In this document: positions 21,061 through 33,700 of the stretch, in pieces | How positions within the stretch are numbered: the first letter of the stretch is position 1 | Layout: every line of letters begins with the position of its first letter | Assembly: GCA_030549495.1 (NCBI GenBank) | Contig: JAUIRK010001035.1 | Location: 725,001-789,000 of the forward strand | Origin: Nectonema munidae | Lineage: Eukaryota; Nematomorpha; Nectonematoida; Nectonematidae | Length of the DNA: 64,000 bases | Reading direction: 5' to 3' | The notes under the pieces: model-generated | Told to the model about the DNA's origin: nothing | Databases searched by the model: none | The model's input: the letters and a program-made list of their open reading frames with translations, nothing else | Made by a program: the position numbers and the translations under genes

Positions 21061-21379
21061 ATTTTAGAAGTATAAAAACTGAATTATTTGCATATTTTGT
21101 CACAAACGAAGAAATTGTGTACTATGAGCACATTTAAGCATACTTGAATTCATATGAATCTTAAAACTTAAGAAATCGATACTAAAAAACTGAGATTGAT
21201 TTTGAAATAATTGAAAAAGCAAAAAACATATAAAAATGGTAAAAAAAGTAACTTCTCGATTAATTTTTGCGTATTACATTTGTATAGAAGACTCAGAAAC
21301 CCAAATAAAAAAATTAGAGCAAAAAATCGATTGGGAAGAAAGTAAATATATTCTAGGTCCTTTTGATTATAGGGCCTGC

Positions 21380-21579
21380 TAAAGATCATTGGTACCCCCA
21401 TGATTCTAGGTCCCCTTAAATATCATTGGTACCGGGAATCTAGGTACCCTCAAAGAACAGGTAGAGATCATTGGCACTCATAAAGATCATTGGTACTCCC
21501 GTAAATATGATTGGTACCCCCGTAAATTAGATTGACATCCCCTAAAAGATCATTAGTACCAGACGTAAAGATCATTTAT
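21380..21579. repeat. minisatellite, unit about 21-35 bp
   Basis: About eight imperfect units of taaagatcattggtaccccc and variants follow one another. The middle units are the most regular (taaagatcattggtactccc, taaatatgattggtaccccc, both about 21 bp), while the first units carry an inserted gattctaggtcc phrase. Confidence 0.8.
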
Positions 21580-22059
21580 CAAGTTCAAAGGCTAAAAGAA
21601 ATATTTAAAAAAATTAAAACCTAAAACATTAATACATTTTCCTGATCAGTATAAACTTTGCTTTAAAATGCGATTTAAAATTGCAAATTGGATAAGTTTG
21701 AATTTTGTCAAAAAATTTTTAGGGGGACCGTGATAATTTTTCAAAAAAAATAAAAAAAATTTTTTTAATTTTTTCACCGTAGTATGCTTTTATATTAGGT
21801 ATATTTTATGAATATGCAAAAAAAATGAAAAAATTATGTAAATATTCATTTTACACACTAAATTATCGTGAAAAAATAAGAAAATTTATCCAGTTTCCTT
21901 ATTGTGCTAATTCTACACAAATCCTAAAGCCGACAATAGGTTTCCAATACTATTATGCACATGGGGAATAAATATGAATAGTCAAAAGCAGCGGGAGAGT
22001 GGAGTGAAGAAGAAAGAAGAAGAGCAAACGATATTTTATAAGTATGGAAAGCGAGTTAC

Positions 22060-22223
22060 TCTGTGGGCGAGTTGGATTTGTGTGAGTCGTTGTAAACGCC
22101 GCTAGGAAGGTGTTGAATGAGGCCAAGCCGTTTGGCAATTTTTATCTGCTCTTCTTCCGTTAGTTGGTTCGCACTTCGTGTCACAGTCGGGGATGGATGG
22201 TAGACGGGTAAGTTGCATATATT
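22060..22223 (-). CDS. RNF11: RNF11 internal exon
   Basis: A 164-bp exon coding PVYHPSPTVTRSANQLTEEE then QIKIAKRLGLIQHLPSGVYN, closely matching vertebrate RNF11 'PVYHPTPSQTRLATQLTEEEQIRIAQRIGLIQHLPKGVYD'. The acceptor is ctatttcag|AATATATGC at 22224/22223 and the donor ACAGA|gtaact at 22060/22059. It ends with two bases (GA) of a Glu codon that is completed by the terminal exon. The open frame reads into the intron on both sides, so the exon limits rest on splice consensus plus homology. The upstream part of the protein (myristoylated MGNC start and PPPY motif) must lie in another exon that I could not find in 22.2-34 kb. Confidence 0.9.
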
Positions 22224-24339
22224 CTGAAATAGAATCGACACATGTCAATCACAGATGAATGTACTCCGTAGAGCAGGTGAATTTACAGTGAACACCAAGT
22301 TAACATTTGACGAACTTCTTTCGATAAACAATTTTTAGACGTCAAACCTTCAACAACCAAGAGACAAGTATGCCCCATTATGAAAATTTTACTTTGAAAA
22401 CGTGGAAGTTTTTGCCACAATCGCTAAACATATACTAACCTCATTATTATCAAAAAATATTTAAAGCACCCATAATATATTTACAAATCGGTATCTTTGT
22501 TGAATATAGCTATTGAATTAATTTTTATAGATGCATGTATAGAACTAAACATTTGAAATAAAAGTATAAACTGGAAAGTATTCAAATAATGTATTTCTAA
22601 ATGGTGTCAATTTTGCTAACATGTAACGTTCGGGAGTTCACAGTAAGATATCTGATCGTTCGGTGTAGTTAAAAGTAAGAAAAATCGTTAAATGTGTCCC
22701 GTGGAAGCGGTGTGCGCGAACATACGTATACGAAGAGTCTATAAACTAAAAATACATAACTCCTTTGCATTTGTGAATTCTCTCGGCCACATCCTACAAA
22801 TTGTTCGGAGAGAAAGGCAAGGCAAAAAATTTTGTAAGATTTAAAAGATTCGTTTATTGAATTTCTTATTTCAAAGTACTTTATGCTGGACCTCGGATTG
22901 CCTACCGTGGCTACTCAACCCTATACTAACGTCGGCAACGTGATTCACGCTTCTATTGACATGTCATTAAAACATCGTATTCAAAGCATATGAAATATTT
23001 AGTTACATTATTTAAATTTTTTCCCTCAAATTGCTATTGAGAATAATTGAAGTTCAAGTTCGAGTTCCTAAAGTATTAATTATTATTTTTTACAAAATTC
23101 TCGAGAAAACCCACTAAATAATGATTGCGAATCTGATGTTGTCATTTATTTTTCATAAAAATCAATCAAACCTGTCACAAAATCAATCAAGTAATTTATT
23201 TAAAATACTAAATTTTGGTGATTAATTCACTCAAGATATTTCACCTGTTAGAAAATTAGCTTTCATAGGTGACTTATCGCCAAACAGTTTTTGTCAATAT
23301 TTAAAAATAAACGTATCCATAAAAAGCAAATTGAACATGCTCAATTTGGTTGTCAAAAATACTTTTGTAACTCTAGATTTAAATTGGGGTTACTGTTTTG
23401 CTTTGGTTAATTTGTGTTCAGATATTATTCTTATCATTTTTGAGCAATTTCTGTTCCATTTTTAACAAATTAACCTTTCTCTATTTTATCAGGACCGTAT
23501 TTTTGTCAATATATACAAAGGTAATGAATATTACATTTCAATGTGGTTAAAATGGTGGATATATATTTAGTTAATTCAACACTACATAGACTATTATATA
23601 TTTAAGCTCAATAGATAAGATATAATAATGATTTTATCCATTTCATAAATAGGGATGGGACCAAATTTCTTTCCAAAGCGACCTGAGATCATGTTCGATA
23701 AAAACTCATGAAATTTAAATTTTACTCTTCATATTTTTCAATAAAAAATCTATATATGCATTATATATTATAATATATTTAATGATAAATAATTAATTCA
23801 GAAATAAAATGTTTACAAAAATTGTTGTAAAATGACATGCTGAAAAATATTACTGAATGCTACTCTAACTAAACCGAACACTTTTGACCCTCCTTGGTTT
23901 GATTATTGTTCCTTAGTTTACTAATTGAAGAGGGAGCTTTGAACTATATATATCAATAGTATCTTTATTGTTTTGTTTAGAATTTCGCTATGAACTTGTA
24001 GAATAAGTACTTTTATCGTATCTATTTGCTCTTCCTTCTAAACTGGTACTGTAATCAGAAATTCTGTCCAATCTATATTTGAAAGCACCTTTTTCAGAGA
24101 TTTATTTCGCTCAGAATTTTAAAGATATGAGAGCTTTTCTATTGAAGAGATTCTCCTTTTTCATCTTGACTTTTTTAAATTAATATGATGCGTTGTAGTA
24201 TCAGGTGATATGAAGTATGAACAGATAGCACTCTAGATATTTGTTGACAAATCCCTTTTCAAAATTAGTCTTCTTCATGAAATCATTCATAATTCTCTTT
24301 TTTTTAATTACAAAAGGTTTTTCACTTTTAGCGCGTTTT
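22224..24339. other. AT-rich stretch, RNF11 first intron or upstream flank
   Basis: No recognisable exon or transposon domain. An atg at 22379 (minus) opens MGHTCLLVVEGLTSKNC, which does not resemble RNF11 exon 1. Confidence 0.4.
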
Positions 24340-24640
24340 TAAAACTTTTTTCACTGCGACCCATAGCAAGAAGCACAGTTTGCACCGCGACCCATAATAC
24401 TTAGGTGTAATAAGAGAAACTCTGGTATCACTACGTTCATTAATTCAGCATCGACAATTTATATGTATATTTCTTTTTATGATCTGCACATTGTTTTATT
24501 TATTTGTATGCATAAAATATTAATACATTTAGATTTTCTTCACTTTGCTCTCCCTTGATTTCCTTTCTTTTTTGTCACGACCCATTTTATTTTTGACACG
24601 ACCCACTGAAGGGTCGGGACCGAAAGTTTGAAAAACACTG
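24340..24640. mobile_element. hAT-type terminal fragment
   Basis: It ends gggtcgggaccgaaagtttg followed by aaaaacactg at 24640, the complement of a hAT end of the cagtgttttcaaact...cgaccc type. Internally, cgacccatagc-like phrases repeat (24356-24400, 24577-24605). The opposite end and any coding part were not found, so this is a truncated or non-autonomous copy. Confidence 0.5.
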
Positions 24641-27600
24641 ATTTAAAAGACACTTTCATTCATAACGAAAGAAAAATTGCTGAAATTCGATTAACATTTA
24701 TAATTTTTTTGAGAATAGCTATATCTTGACATAATGTTACCTGGAATAGTTATGGTAACTCTTACTTTTTCAAAATTTTCAGATGACTTTTTTAGTGAAT
24801 TGTGATGAAATATTAACTAATAATATAAAGGTTTAACGATATTTGATTCACAAGGGAGGAACTTCTTCTTCTTCACGATGAGATGTTTTTTGAAAATCTC
24901 AATACTACATTTTTACACCATCTGCTAGTTCATTGGAAAAAGGTGTAATCTTCAGTGTAGACAAGTTACATGCTTGTTTTTTAAAGATAGCTCCTCAAAG
25001 GACTACTACTATATTGAAGATATCATCAAACAAGTTACTATTTCATTTTTCTTATGATCACACATTCTCATTCAATATGTGCCTTCAGTTCCCTTACTTC
25101 TAGCATACTCAAATATTTGTATTATAATAATAAATAATGATTGTGACAAAAACTTGGCAAATGATTTTTCAGAAAAAAACTGATTTTTACCAATTTGATT
25201 GAAACTTTCACCCATTTTAAAACTATAATGGCGAAAAAGAGTACAGAAATGAAAAACATGGATGCTATTGTATTTAAAATTATTATTTAAAGGAGATTTT
25301 TAGAATTTTTTGAGAAAATTGAGTTTTTTCCAGAATTTGTTTTTCTGCAATGTAAAAACTTCATTGATAATTCCACACATTCTTTCACCGTAATTGGGAA
25401 AACTAAGTCCTGAAATGAAGTGAACATCGTAATAAAAAATATATTTTATTTAATGTTTATCAGATAATTTTCAAGCATACATCACTAATTCTATTTGCAC
25501 TTTGAAATATTTTTTCACAGTAATGGTCAAAACTTAGCCAAAAATGATATCAGAATGGCCAATTTAGTTTAAAAATATTTTAATTAAAATGTGAATACAT
25601 GTTTTTGAAGGAACTTTTCAGACGAAACTAAACGCAGCTGTTTATATAGTATCTACTGGTCTATATATTGCAAAAAACAGTCCCAATATTTTTATTGATA
25701 AAGCACCTTAATTTGTCCTTATGTAAAATAAATGCGTGTTCTTCATTTGATCCGATTTCGCCCAACTCGCGCTAAATTTTGTCTGAATCTCTGGTTCTGC
25801 TATTCGACTTCGAGTTAAGCGGAATTTCAACTTATCCAACGGAGTTATCTGGAGTTTACTGTGATTAAAAACATTGAAATACACAGCATTATTTTTTGCT
25901 GGTTTGAAAAAATAAAGATTTTAAAAAGTTTGGAGATTTGGGTTTTTTAAACTCTTAAAAAATGAATAAATTGCTAAAAGCATTGAAATAGATCCTTTAA
26001 AATTTCGGTTAATTTCGGTAAAAAACGTACTTACTTACTTCTCAAATAAAAAGCTTTTATTTTCTGTATTAGAATTTAAATGACAAAAAAATTTTAATGA
26101 TTTATTTTTTTAGTTTATAAATTTTAATTGGAATGCTTTAAATCTTAGTATTGCATCTAAAGGAGGAACATTCTTCCATAACTGTCAAGATGATAGGGAC
26201 CTCACATTCCGGGACCGAAGCCAGGATCAAGACCGTAAACAGTCTGCGGTCTAATTCGAAATAACAAAGCGATCTTGATTAATATTTTTAGCAACAAACT
26301 TTTTCTAATTGTTTAAAAATGCAATAAATAGAAGATGGCGAGTTTAATTCTTTAATTGGGTAATAAATTTATCAATAGAAGAAAAAAACGAATAATGACG
26401 ATTAATAAAATTGAGGTGAGTTATTGGTATCGTATTTTTAGCGATAATGATAACGAAATATAAGGAAAGTATGGCTAATTCGCAATGTTAGAACACTTAC
26501 TCATGCTTTAGACATTTCTAAATCCCTATATCTCATATGTCATAGGCACCCAAAACGATGCCCAAAGGCAAAAGCGTGGCCTTCCGTTTTTTAAGATTTT
26601 TTACGCAAAGCAGTTCAGACAATTTAGTGGTGAAGAAGTAGAAAATAGTCTCTTCAACATATTCACGTGAATCAGCATTCTCGCATGATATGAATACGAT
26701 GAAAAATAAAGATAGGTCTGCTTCAACAGGCCTACACTTAGAGAGTTGCTTAAGGATATCACTAAGTAATTCCAAGCTTTTTGAAAATTTTATACAAATC
26801 AGCACAATAAATCTTAAAAATCTTTACTTACTCATTTAAAAGTTTTGTGTCGTTTGATATTTTTTACAAAAAAAAATTTTCTTGTTTTAATAAAGTGTGG
26901 GCATTGGAGATATGTATTAGTGAATAGATTTTTAAAAATCGCAATTTGGAGTTTTATAAACTAATATTTTTGGAATTAAGTTATATTTTAAAATGTACCT
27001 AGGCCCGTGTGAGACATTTTTCCAAATTAAAATATTATTAATTAATATAAAATTCAAAAAGTAATATAACTTATTGGGCACAAGATTTAAAACGGTGAAT
27101 TTTCGCCAACACTCAGCTTTTTCAAACCACTATACTAATGAGTAGGGTAGAAGTTGAAAACTGGCAGTAAAAAAAACCGATCATAGAATGATTTATGGGT
27201 CAACTTCAGCATCAGATTTACATTATTAATTAATCATTGATGTCAATAATCGATGGCAGCACAAACACCAGCGTTATATATTCATCAAATTGGTCGCCCT
27301 TATGTAATAGCATTTAATTCCATTAAACTATTTTTTAATAAAATCACTTTTCTCATGATCTCCTGTTCATACTAATTTATATATTTATTTACTGATATAT
27401 CCTATCTTTTATATCTAAGTTTTCACGTTGGTTATGTACTCGCAATTGGATTAAAAAAATTTGGTTCATTTACCCATTAAAATTTTAAGGGTTCAAATTC
27501 ATGGCTAAGCTACTAGAGGCAAAACTCAAGACTTGCCCATATGTATGTATCTAGAAATGCCTTGGCAAAAAATTTGGAGGAAGGAGGCCAATAAAGAGGA

Positions 27601-29378
27601 AGGGGTTTGAGGAAGTAGGCTAAGTTAGCTACTGTGTATGTAGGTATAGTTGTGTGAAATTGCAAGATATGGGTTTATCGCTATTGGCTTTGATTCACAA
27701 AATTTGTGACATTCAGGCGGCTCGTGGTCGTTATTTTGTTTTAAAGATTAATTTTAATTTTGCGTGATAGCATTTGTTTTTTCTAAGCTTTCTACGTTAA
27801 CATTCATGGTTAGTCGATGATGTAAGCACATAAATTCAGTAAAAAAGGTAACACTTTATAATACACAAGGTCTTTTAATTAACATACACAACGATTTTCA
27901 ACACGTCTCCAATTCAGGAATAAATACAAATGAAAAACGAAATTGAAATAGGAAAAAAAGATTGAATTCAGAAACAAGAAAGAGATAAGACATGCTTCGA
28001 AGAACGAAACGAAGTTTTCATGAAATCGTTAGAACATAAAATTCAAAAGCTGGGAAAACTCGCCAAAAGTTGCAAAGTGTGAAGATCAACGATTCTACTC
28101 CAAAATAAATCCAAATCTTTGAACAACTAGTTTACTATCCAAATGAAGGGGATGATATCTCAGCCCTACGTTTTGCTTTATCATGCATTCATTAAAGATG
28201 GGGTTTTTACTCTGGAAAAGTGGGGGATTGGGTTAGGTGTGTGCAATGAACACATTGGCCAAATATTGAATATTGTCATTGCAGCGATTTTATTTTACCA
28301 CCACGTCAGAAGGAGTGCACAAGAAGCATATACACGTCAATGGAGGATATCTATGAGAAGAGTTCTGAGTGATAACTGATGAATATTTACAAAATACTCG
28401 TGTTTGAATGAATGCGAGCAGTGGTTTTGTGCTCTTATAACTTAAACACTTCCCCTTCACATGAAAAAGAAGGCCAAGAAGTGAATGAATTATTTTTAGG
28501 TTTTATTCTCAAATTTTGGTTTATCTTCCTTCCTTTAATTAAATACCTGGCGCAAATTAGTCACTGCCTTAATTTAACAACAAAACTAGAACAAATATAG
28601 AGAAATAGAGTATAATCAAAAAATGTCAGACAGTATCAATTTTACCTTATATACAAAAGACCTATTAGGAACAAATTCAGAAAGCTGGTCAAGAACAATA
28701 GAACATGGATGATCGTTTTGAAGATCTTCAAAGCTTCTTTCAGATACATTCCTTATACTTTTTAACGCAACTTTGAACCGGATCAAATTTTATTTCGAAC
28801 AAAAGAATGAAGTTGGATCCAGAAAATGTTTAGGATTTGATAATGGTGCATGAAAATATTAAGTTATTGGAACAATTTTATATTTTTCAAAAATATACCT
28901 CTTAAAATTTATTTTGATTTAAAGTTTATATATTTAATACTTTTAAAAATTACAAGTTTGTGAATTTACCCCGTGCCAGCCCCATTTCCCTGGGAGAATA
29001 GGTCTCCTCGTTCCATTCCCCTCCATGACTTTTAAAACGCTTCCATAGGATTTTTTTAATCTAGCAAAATATTGAAAAAAGCACAGTTCAGCGACTTTTA
29101 TATTCTAGCATAAGTTGAGAGGTAATATTTGTTAAGTGCAATGCTTTCTTAGCGTGTGACGCTAAATCAAGAAAAATCAATTTTGATTCCTTCTTTAAAG
29201 CGTGCAAAATCAATAATGAGTCAATTACTTCTTCTTATGCAGATAATTACACTTTCGAGAAATCATTCGATTCAACAGTTTTCAAAAAGAAGAGGTAAAT
29301 GAAAAGTATAACTTGACTTAATTACATTTCCCAAAAATTCAGGCATACAACAAAGACATAAACTCTTTTCAATTACGC
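24641..29378. other. 4.7 kb AT-rich stretch with no recognised gene
   Basis: Contains scattered frames of 60-90 codons. The longest, 26805-26533 on the minus strand (90 codons), has a regular mix of hydrophobic strand-like and helical segments (EADLSLFFIVFISCENADSR, YVEETIFYFFTTKLSELL) but no motif that I can assign. The frames at 28143-28379 and 28412-28600 (plus) are also unrecognised. A GC-richer patch at 28975-29030 may be a transposon end. Confidence 0.4.
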
Positions 29379-30720
29379 TCAATGCTTTTTATATTTTTCT
29401 TCTTCTTCTTTTTTACAGCTGAGTCTCCTCCATCTGGCCCTGTCGATCACAATTTTGTAGTCATTATTAAGGTCGAGATTCTTTATTTTCCCGTCAGCCA
29501 AAATGCAGTCCTTCCATCTTATCTTGAGCTTTCCTTTCCTCCTTTTGCCATCCACTTGTAGGTCCATTATCTTCCTTTCAATACACTTCTCCCCTCTCCT
29601 GAGAACATGGCCAAGCCATTTCAAGCATTCTTCCTACATCTTCTTACTCACACTCACCACTTTTGCCGTTTCTCTTATAACATCGTTCTTCATTCTGTCT
29701 TTTCTCATTATTACTCAGCTCATCCACCTTAACATCTTCATTTCAGCCACTTCTAACTTCTTTTCATTGCTGTTCTTTATTGGTACAGTCTCTAGGGCTA
29801 GTGGTTCTTAACCTGGGGGTCGTAACCCCTTTGGGGGTCGTTTGAAGTTTTTGCAGGGGTCATGAAAAACTTTTGGTATTTCTAATTTTCTTTTGGTACT
29901 AATTTTTTTCCACAAATGAGTACTTTTCTAAATTCTTTAACACAAAAAGAGTGCATTTTCCGTAATGAAATATTAGCTCATCTTATGAAAGTAAATCAAG
30001 CAATTGAAAACTATTTTCCGAAGTTAAATCGCGTTTCTAATGACATTTGGATCACCAGACCTTTTTCATTGAGCGAAAGTAGCATTGATGACTCTGATGC
30101 TGCTGCCAAAGTGGAGTTTCTTCAAATAAGAGAAGACAGTCAATTAAAACTCGATTTTTCCGAGCAAGTACTTCCATCATTCTGGGCCAAATTAAAAACC
30201 GTTTATCTTATTCTTTCCAAACGTGCTATGATTTTTTTGATACAGTCACCTTCAACTTATCGTTGCGAGACTCGATTTTGTGCAATGATGTCTTTAAAAA
30301 CAAGTGCACGTAATAAGCTTGCAATTGATTCAGACACGAGATGCATTTTCTCTGTCGAGCATTACACCATGTTTTGAAAAACTTTTGTAAGACAAACAAT
30401 ACCAGCCTTCGAATTAAATTATACTGAATTTGTTATATTATATTAATAAATGTTTTCAATTAAACTTTCTTTTAACAAGTGTTTGTATTATAAAACATAA
30501 CATGTAAATTTTCTTGTTTTTAACTTTAAACGGCTGAATCAAAAAGAATTTTATAGGGGTCATAAAAAATTTTTCATAATATTTAGGGGTAAACAGATCC
30601 TAAAGGTTAAGAACCACTGCTAGGCCATATAGCAGAGCAGGTCTCACAATTAATTGTTTTATATACTTTTCCTTTTAGTTTCATAGGGATTCTTCTGTCG
30701 AAGAGGATACCCTGCTTAAA
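29379..30720 (-). pseudogene. LINE 3' end (C-terminal domain), split by a hAT insertion
   Basis: The minus-strand C-terminal frame (29624-29379) reads KWLGHVLRRGEKCIERKIMD, then KRRKGKLKIRWKDC and DRARWRRLS. This is the conserved 'W.GHvlRr......gkR.rGrp..rW.D.....A.dR..Wr' tail that follows the RT domain in several animal LINE clades. Further upstream, 29798-29650 reads EKKLEVAEMKMLRWMS and DRMKNDVIRETAKVV. Beyond the hAT insertion (29799-30619), the piece at 30620-30690 continues with RPALLYGLETVPI. The RT itself is missing, as is usual for fragments cut short at the 5' end. Confidence 0.8.
29799..30619 (+). mobile_element. hAT element (821 bp) with C-terminal transposase relic
   Basis: The ends tagtggttcttaacctgggg and ggttaagaaccactg are inverted repeats of the group whose first bases are CAGTGGTTCT. 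The flanks ctagggc (29792-29798) and ctaggcc (30620-30626) are a near-perfect target duplication. A 153-codon plus frame (29916-30377) reads LQIREDSQLKLDFSEQVLPS, FWAKLKTVYLILSKRAMIFL, SPSTYRCETRFCAMMSLKTS and ARNKLAIDSDTR. This corresponds to the C-terminal dimerisation region of ZBED5/FAM200-type hAT transposases ('LP.sSTYlCE.gFSal..iKtk.RnrL'). The catalytic core is missing, so this is an internally deleted, non-autonomous copy. Confidence 0.85.
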
Positions 30721-33700
30721 TTCTTCAGTTTATTCCTACACTAGAATACTTCCTATATTCTCGCGCATATATGTGGCGCGGCTTTTGTATCTTATGGAAT
30801 ACATATTTAAGTGATGCAAATAAATACTAGAGATGAGTAGAAAACGCAGATGCTCTACGTCCTCAAGGTGATTTATTGAAACAGCAAAAACGCAAATGAA
30901 AGTACCACGCAATTTAGATGGGGGAAAAGCAGGGTGAAGGAGTCAGAGATTTTAAATGGATAGGAGCTGCAGTCTAATAAAATTTAGAAATGGGATATTT
31001 AATTATTAAAAAGTTTTTCTTTGAGTATTTTAAATAACGGAAAAATTTGCTTAACTTTTTGTAAGGAATTGGAATGAGCCATGCAATGGAAAAGTAGGAG
31101 TCAAAGTCCGTTGGCCTTTAATTTATTATGTTTTCAAGTGTTTCGAGTCAGATTTGATTTTTAAGTACTAGGCGTTAAATAGTGTGCCTCGAATTCCGCT
31201 AAGCAGACATCTTTTGGATTGATATTAACTTTTTAAGTCATTATAAATTAACCTTTTCAAACTATTCATTAACACTTCTCCCACTATAAACAAAATATGA
31301 AAAATTGGAAGCCTTTTTTCTTTTGTCCTAATTTTTCAAAATAGCAATTACACATCAAAGATATAAAATCGGAAAAATTGAAAATTATTGGCGGAGTGAA
31401 AGGCTTTTCACACGCTTGACCCCTCCTCTCCCGGAAATGTGAGATTCGGGATCTTGTCATGTATCCGAATCGCAATCGCAATGGAAAATATTACTACTAC
31501 CTCCCGATACCTCGTTTCGATTCTTCAATTATTTTTTAAAACATATTTATATATTAAATAAGCAAGGTTAACATTTTATGTATAGCAAGGTCTATTGTTG
31601 AATATGTACTCTTTTCTGTTTTGTATGTTTATATAAGATAAACATATCCTTTCTTCCATATAGAGAATTAGTAGATTTGTCTAAGATAGCGGTTTTAACT
31701 AGAACAAAGTTAGAAATAAGTTTAAAACTTCAAATCTATAAATTGTATGAAAATGTGAGTGCGAAGAAGAGTTGAACTGAGAAACGGGGAAAGAGTTTTG
31801 GTGTAATGTTCTTTGTATATTATTATATTCGTTGAAGATAGTTAGGTTTATGATGAGGAGTTTTTATTTCTGACTTCTGTGGGTTGAGAGTGTTTTAATT
31901 GGAAATAATCCAAGGACTTGAGGGCTCTTTTGTAGATATTCGGTTTATTGTTAAAGCATGTAATCAGGTAAATGATGTCTTTAGTTTGGCATCAATTGCC
32001 CAAGACAAAATAGCAGTTTGAGAATGTAGTAAAGAGGTTGGTTGTGTGGTTTATTTGTGTTTTGTTATGCAATTAACCGATCAGGGCACATATGGTAGAC
32101 GATTTTGGTCAATTTCTTTTGAATTCCATCAAAAATTCGGTTTTGTCTACATTCTATTTATGGGACATTGGCTGTTAAAGGGTTAATAGAGAAATAATTT
32201 TTTTATCATTGCGTCATGGACAGAAGGTAAAATAAATAATACTTTTAAAAGTTTGGTTAGTTCATATTTGTCAAAGTGGAATTGTCATTTTCGAATTTAT
32301 TATCGTCTCTTGTACAAAAGGTATATATGGTAATTATTATCATTTGTGTTAAGTATAAGAATATAGAAAACTTTTATGTTTCCTAAACTTAATCAAAGAT
32401 AATTGCTAATTGATTACTTAGTCAATTTGTCAAAAATATAAGTTTTCAAAGTGGGCATCGGAGGGAATTGGAATCGTGTATTTTTTAAGAATCCGTATCG
32501 TAATCGGCATCGTACAAAATTATAGTATCGTCTCATCACGAACAAATATATTTAGAGATTAACGGGAAATACTTTTTGAAGTCTGACAGAGACATACTCG
32601 CATTGGAGGATTCGTCCAAGGGAAGAGAGAATTTCTTAAGACTTGACAGGGTAATTTATGTTTTTGGAATAAAAACTTTTCTCATAAATGAAATAGATTT
32701 TGAAGTGTGATAAACAGAATAAAAAAAAATTGAAGAAGAATATTGTAAAAGTGTGATATATTTTCTAATTCAAAATAATATTTTCACGAACAATTAGACT
32801 AAATCGTCAATTTTTTCAAAACATAAGTTTATTTATAAATAAATTATTTTCAGCGTGTTTTCATTTTTAATTGATTGTATGTTTTAAAATAAACATGCTT
32901 TTTTCATATTGAATTTTAACCGCGAATAAAAAATGAATACATTATGACAGAAAATTTTTAACAAGTTAGATAATTTTTTAAAAATTCCATCTCCCTCCCC
33001 CCAAAAATTTCAACCATGTGTGTCTCTGAATCCAAATACATCTTGTAATAAATGTAGTCATTGGTAAGAAAAGCACGTCTAGTCAATATATAAAAGCATT
33101 CCGCAAAAAATTACAGAATTGTAAGGTGAATATACCAATCATTGGAGAGTGTTTTGACAGAAAGATGTCAGTGTTAGTGTTGAATACAACAAAGATAAAA
33201 AGCAACTCACTTGATAAGTCAAATGAAAAAAGGTAGAAATAGAAACAAGAAGAAATTGCTTGATAATCCTCTAAGAAACAAACATATCTTGTTTTTCGTG
33301 ACTATATTCGCTATATGAAAACGACAATCATCTTTATTACGTTTACACGTGAGATCGGGTAAATCTAGCATTCTTTGAAATGAAAACATAAAGAGGATAT
33401 AATTATAACTTTTTATGAATGTTGGAAAAAAATCGCAAGTAACAGATAATGTAACTTGGTGTACAGATAACGGTATTATGGATGTTATGAAGCGTTTACC
33501 ATTTCAACTTCCATGCCTTAGGATAACATTTTGTCAATTAAAAAAGCAACTGCAAAAAGATAAACTAGTTGACATAGTTTAGTTGGATTTTTCAAAGATC
33601 GATTCAAGGAATTTTGTCGCAAAAATTGAAATAATAGTGAAGAAAATAATCTAATGATAAAATCAATTTCTCACGATTAATATGTGAAAGTAAATAAGAT

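Larger units (their letters stand above)
15085..22059 (-). other. RNF11 intron (~7 kb) loaded with transposon debris
   Basis: Bounded by a donor GA|gtaact (on the minus strand at 22059) and an acceptor ttttaag| at 15085, with matching phase 2 on both sides. It contains a tRNA-derived SINE, three hAT relics, a low-copy dispersed repeat, copy A of an unnamed transposon-like family, a zinc-finger relic and a minisatellite. Boundaries are inferred from protein homology, not from transcripts. Confidence 0.8.

Noticed and set aside
22300-22379. RNF11 first exon starting MGHTCLLVVEG (minus)
   Set aside because: Starts with MG but has no further resemblance to RNF11 and no PPxY motif.
26533-26805. 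Caspase-like domain
   Set aside because: Only a vague hydrophobic pattern; no SHG or QACRG-type catalytic motif.
29503-29811. 102-codon plus-strand frame
   Set aside because: Complement of the LINE C-terminal domain (GHVLRR...RWKD) on the minus strand; hydrophobic shadow.
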